Shown here one piece after another: positions 62,277 to 64,000 of a stretch of 64,000 nt of DNA. The stretch's first letter is position 1. Every line of letters starts with the position of its first letter. The position numbers and the translations under genes are program-made. Source of the DNA: Leptothrix discophora (GTDB taxonomy: Bacteria > Pseudomonadota > Gammaproteobacteria > Burkholderiales > Burkholderiaceae_C); NCBI RefSeq assembly GCF_030705305.1, contig NZ_JAUZEE010000001.1, positions 434,001 through 498,000 on the forward strand, given 5' to 3'. A model generated the notes under the pieces. It did not search any database, had not been told where the DNA came from, and saw only the letters and a program-made list of their open reading frames with translations.

Positions 62277-63536
62277 TCAGCCCAGGCTCAGCTCGGACTT
62301 GACCAGCCGGCGGTAGACGCCGTAGAGCAGCAGCGTCGTCACCAGCAGCACCGCGCCGAGCGCGCAGGCCATGCCCCAGTTGATGTCGACGTTGGTGTAC
62401 TGGGCGATGTAGTAGCTGAGCATCTGGTCGTCGGCGCCGCCGAGCAGCGCCGGCGTCACGTAGTAGCCGATGCTCAGGATGAAGACCAGCAAGGCGCCCG
62501 CGCCGATGCCAGGGAAGGTCTGCGGCACGTAGACGCGGAAGAAGGCCGCCAGCGGCGCGCTGCCCAGCGAGACCGCCGCGCGCAGGTAGGTCGGCGGCAC
62601 CGACTTCATGACGCTGTAGAGCGGCAGGATCATGAAGGGCAGCAGGATGTGGACCATCGCGATGACCACGCCGGTGCGGTTGAACAGCAGCGCGGCCGGC
62701 TCGTTGAGCACCGACAGCGCCATCAGCGACTTGTTGACCAGGCCCTCGCGCTGCAGCAGCACGATCCAGGCGGCCACGCGCACCAGGATCGAGGTCCAGA
62801 ACGGCACCAGCACCAGGATCATCAGCACGTTGGCCTTGCGCGCGGCCAGCGTCGACAGCCAGTAGGCCAGCGGATAGGCCAGCAGCAGGCACCAGACGGT
62901 GACCAGCGCGCTGATCTCGAAGGTCCGCAGCAGGATGCGGCCGAAGACGCGCTGGTCCGGCTCGACGCGGGCGATGTCGCCGGCGGGCGTGCGGCGCAGG
63001 TCCAGCGAGGTCAGCAGGTAGTCGGGCGTCCAGGGCGAGGCGTTCTTGGCGATCGCCTGCCAGTACTTCAGGTCGGACCAGCGGGCGTCGAGCGCCAGCA
63101 TGCGTTCGCGGATCTGGTCGGGCGTCTGCGAGGCCAGGTCGGCGCCCCAGGTCTCGGGGTTGTGCACGGCCTTGTAGGTGCCCATGACGAGCGACCGGGC
63201 ACCCGAGGCCTCGGTGTTCAGGCGGCGCGCCAGTGCGCCGGCCTGCGCGCCTTCCTCGATCGCGGCGAGGTCCTGCGCGACGCCGGCAAACGCGGCGGCC
63301 GGTGGCTCGGCCTGGCGGTCCCAGCTCGACAGGGCCGCGCCGGTGCGCGTGAGGGCGCCGGCCACCTCGGGGTTCTCGACCGCGCGCAGCAGCAGCGCGC
63401 CGATCGGCACCAGCAGGGTGGCCAGCAGGAAGACCAGCAGCGGCAGCGTCAGGCCGATGGCCAGCCAGCGTTGACGCACCTGCACCCGCTTCAGGGAACG
63501 TCGCAGGGCAGGGGCATCGAGCACGGTGGCGGTCAT
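62277..63536 (-). CDS. ABC transporter permease, PotB type, with a large periplasmic insertion
   Basis: A 419-residue permease of the PotB group. After TM1 (about 27-45) a hydrophilic stretch of about 140 residues (PEVAGALTRTG…TPDYLLTSLDL) precedes the core, which PotB lacks but many polyamine-like permeases from this phylum carry. The EAA loop is YLRAAVSLGSAPLAAFFRVYVPQTFPG. The ATG at 63536 lies 43 bases after the substrate-binding protein stop. It pairs with the PotC-type permease. Confidence 0.88.
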   Translation of the reverse strand: MTATVLDAPALRRSLKRVQVRQRWLAIGLTLPLLVFLLATLLVPIGALLLRAVENPEVAGALTRTGAALSSWDRQAEPPAAAFAGVAQDLAAIEEGAQAGALARRLNTEASGARSLVMGTYKAVHNPETWGADLASQTPDQIRERMLALDARWSDLKYWQAIAKNASPWTPDYLLTSLDLRRTPAGDIARVEPDQRVFGRILLRTFEISALVTVWCLLLAYPLAYWLSTLAARKANVLMILVLVPFWTSILVRVAAWIVLLQREGLVNKSLMALSVLNEPAALLFNRTGVVIAMVHILLPFMILPLYSVMKSVPPTYLRAAVSLGSAPLAAFFRVYVPQTFPGIGAGALLVFILSIGYYVTPALLGGADDQMLSYYIAQYTNVDINWGMACALGAVLLVTTLLLYGVYRRLVKSELSLG

Positions 63537-63579
63537 CGGCGGGGCGCTTTCAGGCGGCGGGTCGTGGCGGGGACGGGCC

Positions 63580-64000
63580 TTACTGGGCCGCCCAGGAGGC
63601 GAAGCGCTTCTCGAGTTCCTCGCCGGCATCGGCCCAGAACTTGATGTTGAACTGCAGCGCGTCCTTGCTGTTGGCCGGCGAGGTCGGCAGCAGGTCCAGC
63701 ACCTTGGCGTCGAGCTTGGCCAGCGCCTTGTTGTTGGTCGGGCCGTAGCTGATGTTGCGGGCGTACTCGGCCTGGGCGTCCGGCGACGAGGCGAAGGCGA
63801 TGAACTTCATCGCGGCGTCCTTGTTGGGCGAGCCCTTGACGATGGTCCAGTAGTCCAGGTCGTAGATGCCGCCGGTCCAGGAGATCTTGAGGTTCTTGCC
63901 CTCGCGTTGCGCCGCGTCGATGCGGCCGTTGTAGGCGGTCGTCATCGTCACGTCGCCAGCGACCAGGAACTGCGGCGGCTGCGCGCCGGCTTCCCACCAC
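63580..64000 (-). CDS. ABC transporter substrate-binding protein (PotD/spermidine-putrescine type), partial
   Basis: Only the C-terminal 140 residues are inside the window; the gene continues past 64000. WWEAGAQPPQFLVAGDVTMTTAYNGRI and GIYDLDYWTIVKGSPNKDAAMKFIAFASSPDAQAEYA are typical of family-1 polyamine-binding proteins. The end is …ELEKRFASWAAQ. It is first of three adjacent importer genes; the ATPase is presumably upstream, outside the window. Confidence 0.88.
   Translation of the reverse strand, partial: WWEAGAQPPQFLVAGDVTMTTAYNGRIDAAQREGKNLKISWTGGIYDLDYWTIVKGSPNKDAAMKFIAFASSPDAQAEYARNISYGPTNNKALAKLDAKVLDLLPTSPANSKDALQFNIKFWADAGEELEKRFASWAAQ

Overview
The window is high-GC, gene-dense chromosomal DNA. 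Gene content, codon bias and gene order (alaA–hom–thrC–mobB–moeA–moaD–moaE–crcB–clpB; nadB/nadA; mfd/serB; a PIN-PhoH ATPase next to bcp) suggest a Burkholderiales betaproteobacterium, perhaps near Leptothrix, Rubrivivax or Sphaerotilus. This is inferred from reading alone. I recognised no rRNA, tRNA, insertion sequence, prophage or CRISPR array.

Layout. 1-5.97 kb: a partial gene, then a flavin-dependent 4-hydroxybutyryl-CoA-dehydratase-like protein divergent from a TetR regulator, with an isochorismatase-type hydrolase, a cupin, a DHFR-like protein, and a tautomerase divergent from a LysR regulator. 5.98-8.4 kb: a leftward run of small proteins (YaeR-type glyoxalase-like, ICMT-like methyltransferase, DUF4256, SRPBCC, GFA). 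8.6-12.6 kb: an ammonium transporter, three unrecognised proteins (two forming a membrane pair) and tadA with a long tail. 12.7-20 kb: ldcA followed by a complete peptide ABC transporter, four genes with GTG starts and three identical 4-base overlaps; this looks like a muropeptide uptake and recycling operon. 20-24.4 kb: an SLC13-type permease, PIN-PhoH ATPase, bcp and a Mth938-fold protein. 24.5-34.5 kb: alanine, homoserine and threonine synthesis, molybdopterin cofactor genes, a fluoride channel, and clpB behind a very good sigma-32 promoter.

34.5-42.1 kb is the most unusual part. NAD synthesis genes (nadB, nadA) and a ComFB-family protein are interleaved with three large proteins that I could not assign. 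Two are clear paralogues of each other and the third appears more distant. All three have a central alpha/beta domain, and at least two end in what looks like a Roadblock/LC7-type domain. 42.3-52.6 kb: an MFS transporter, dsbD, rraA, an HDOD protein, serB, mfd and a trans-aconitate-methyltransferase-like gene. 52.6-54.4 kb: a receiver-like protein divergent from a GGDEF protein whose active site is degenerate but whose c-di-GMP inhibitory site is intact.

54.4-64 kb: a lysine catabolic block. davB (lysine 2-monooxygenase) and davA (5-aminovaleramidase) form an operon, divergent from an ArgP/LysG-like regulator with a T-N11-A palindrome between them. Beyond an MHYT-PAS-GGDEF cyclase lie a GabD/DavD-type semialdehyde dehydrogenase and a polyamine/amino-acid ABC importer that runs off the right end. 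Together these could import and oxidise lysine or its C5 products toward glutarate; the 5-aminovalerate aminotransferase (DavT) and the importer ATPase are not in the window.
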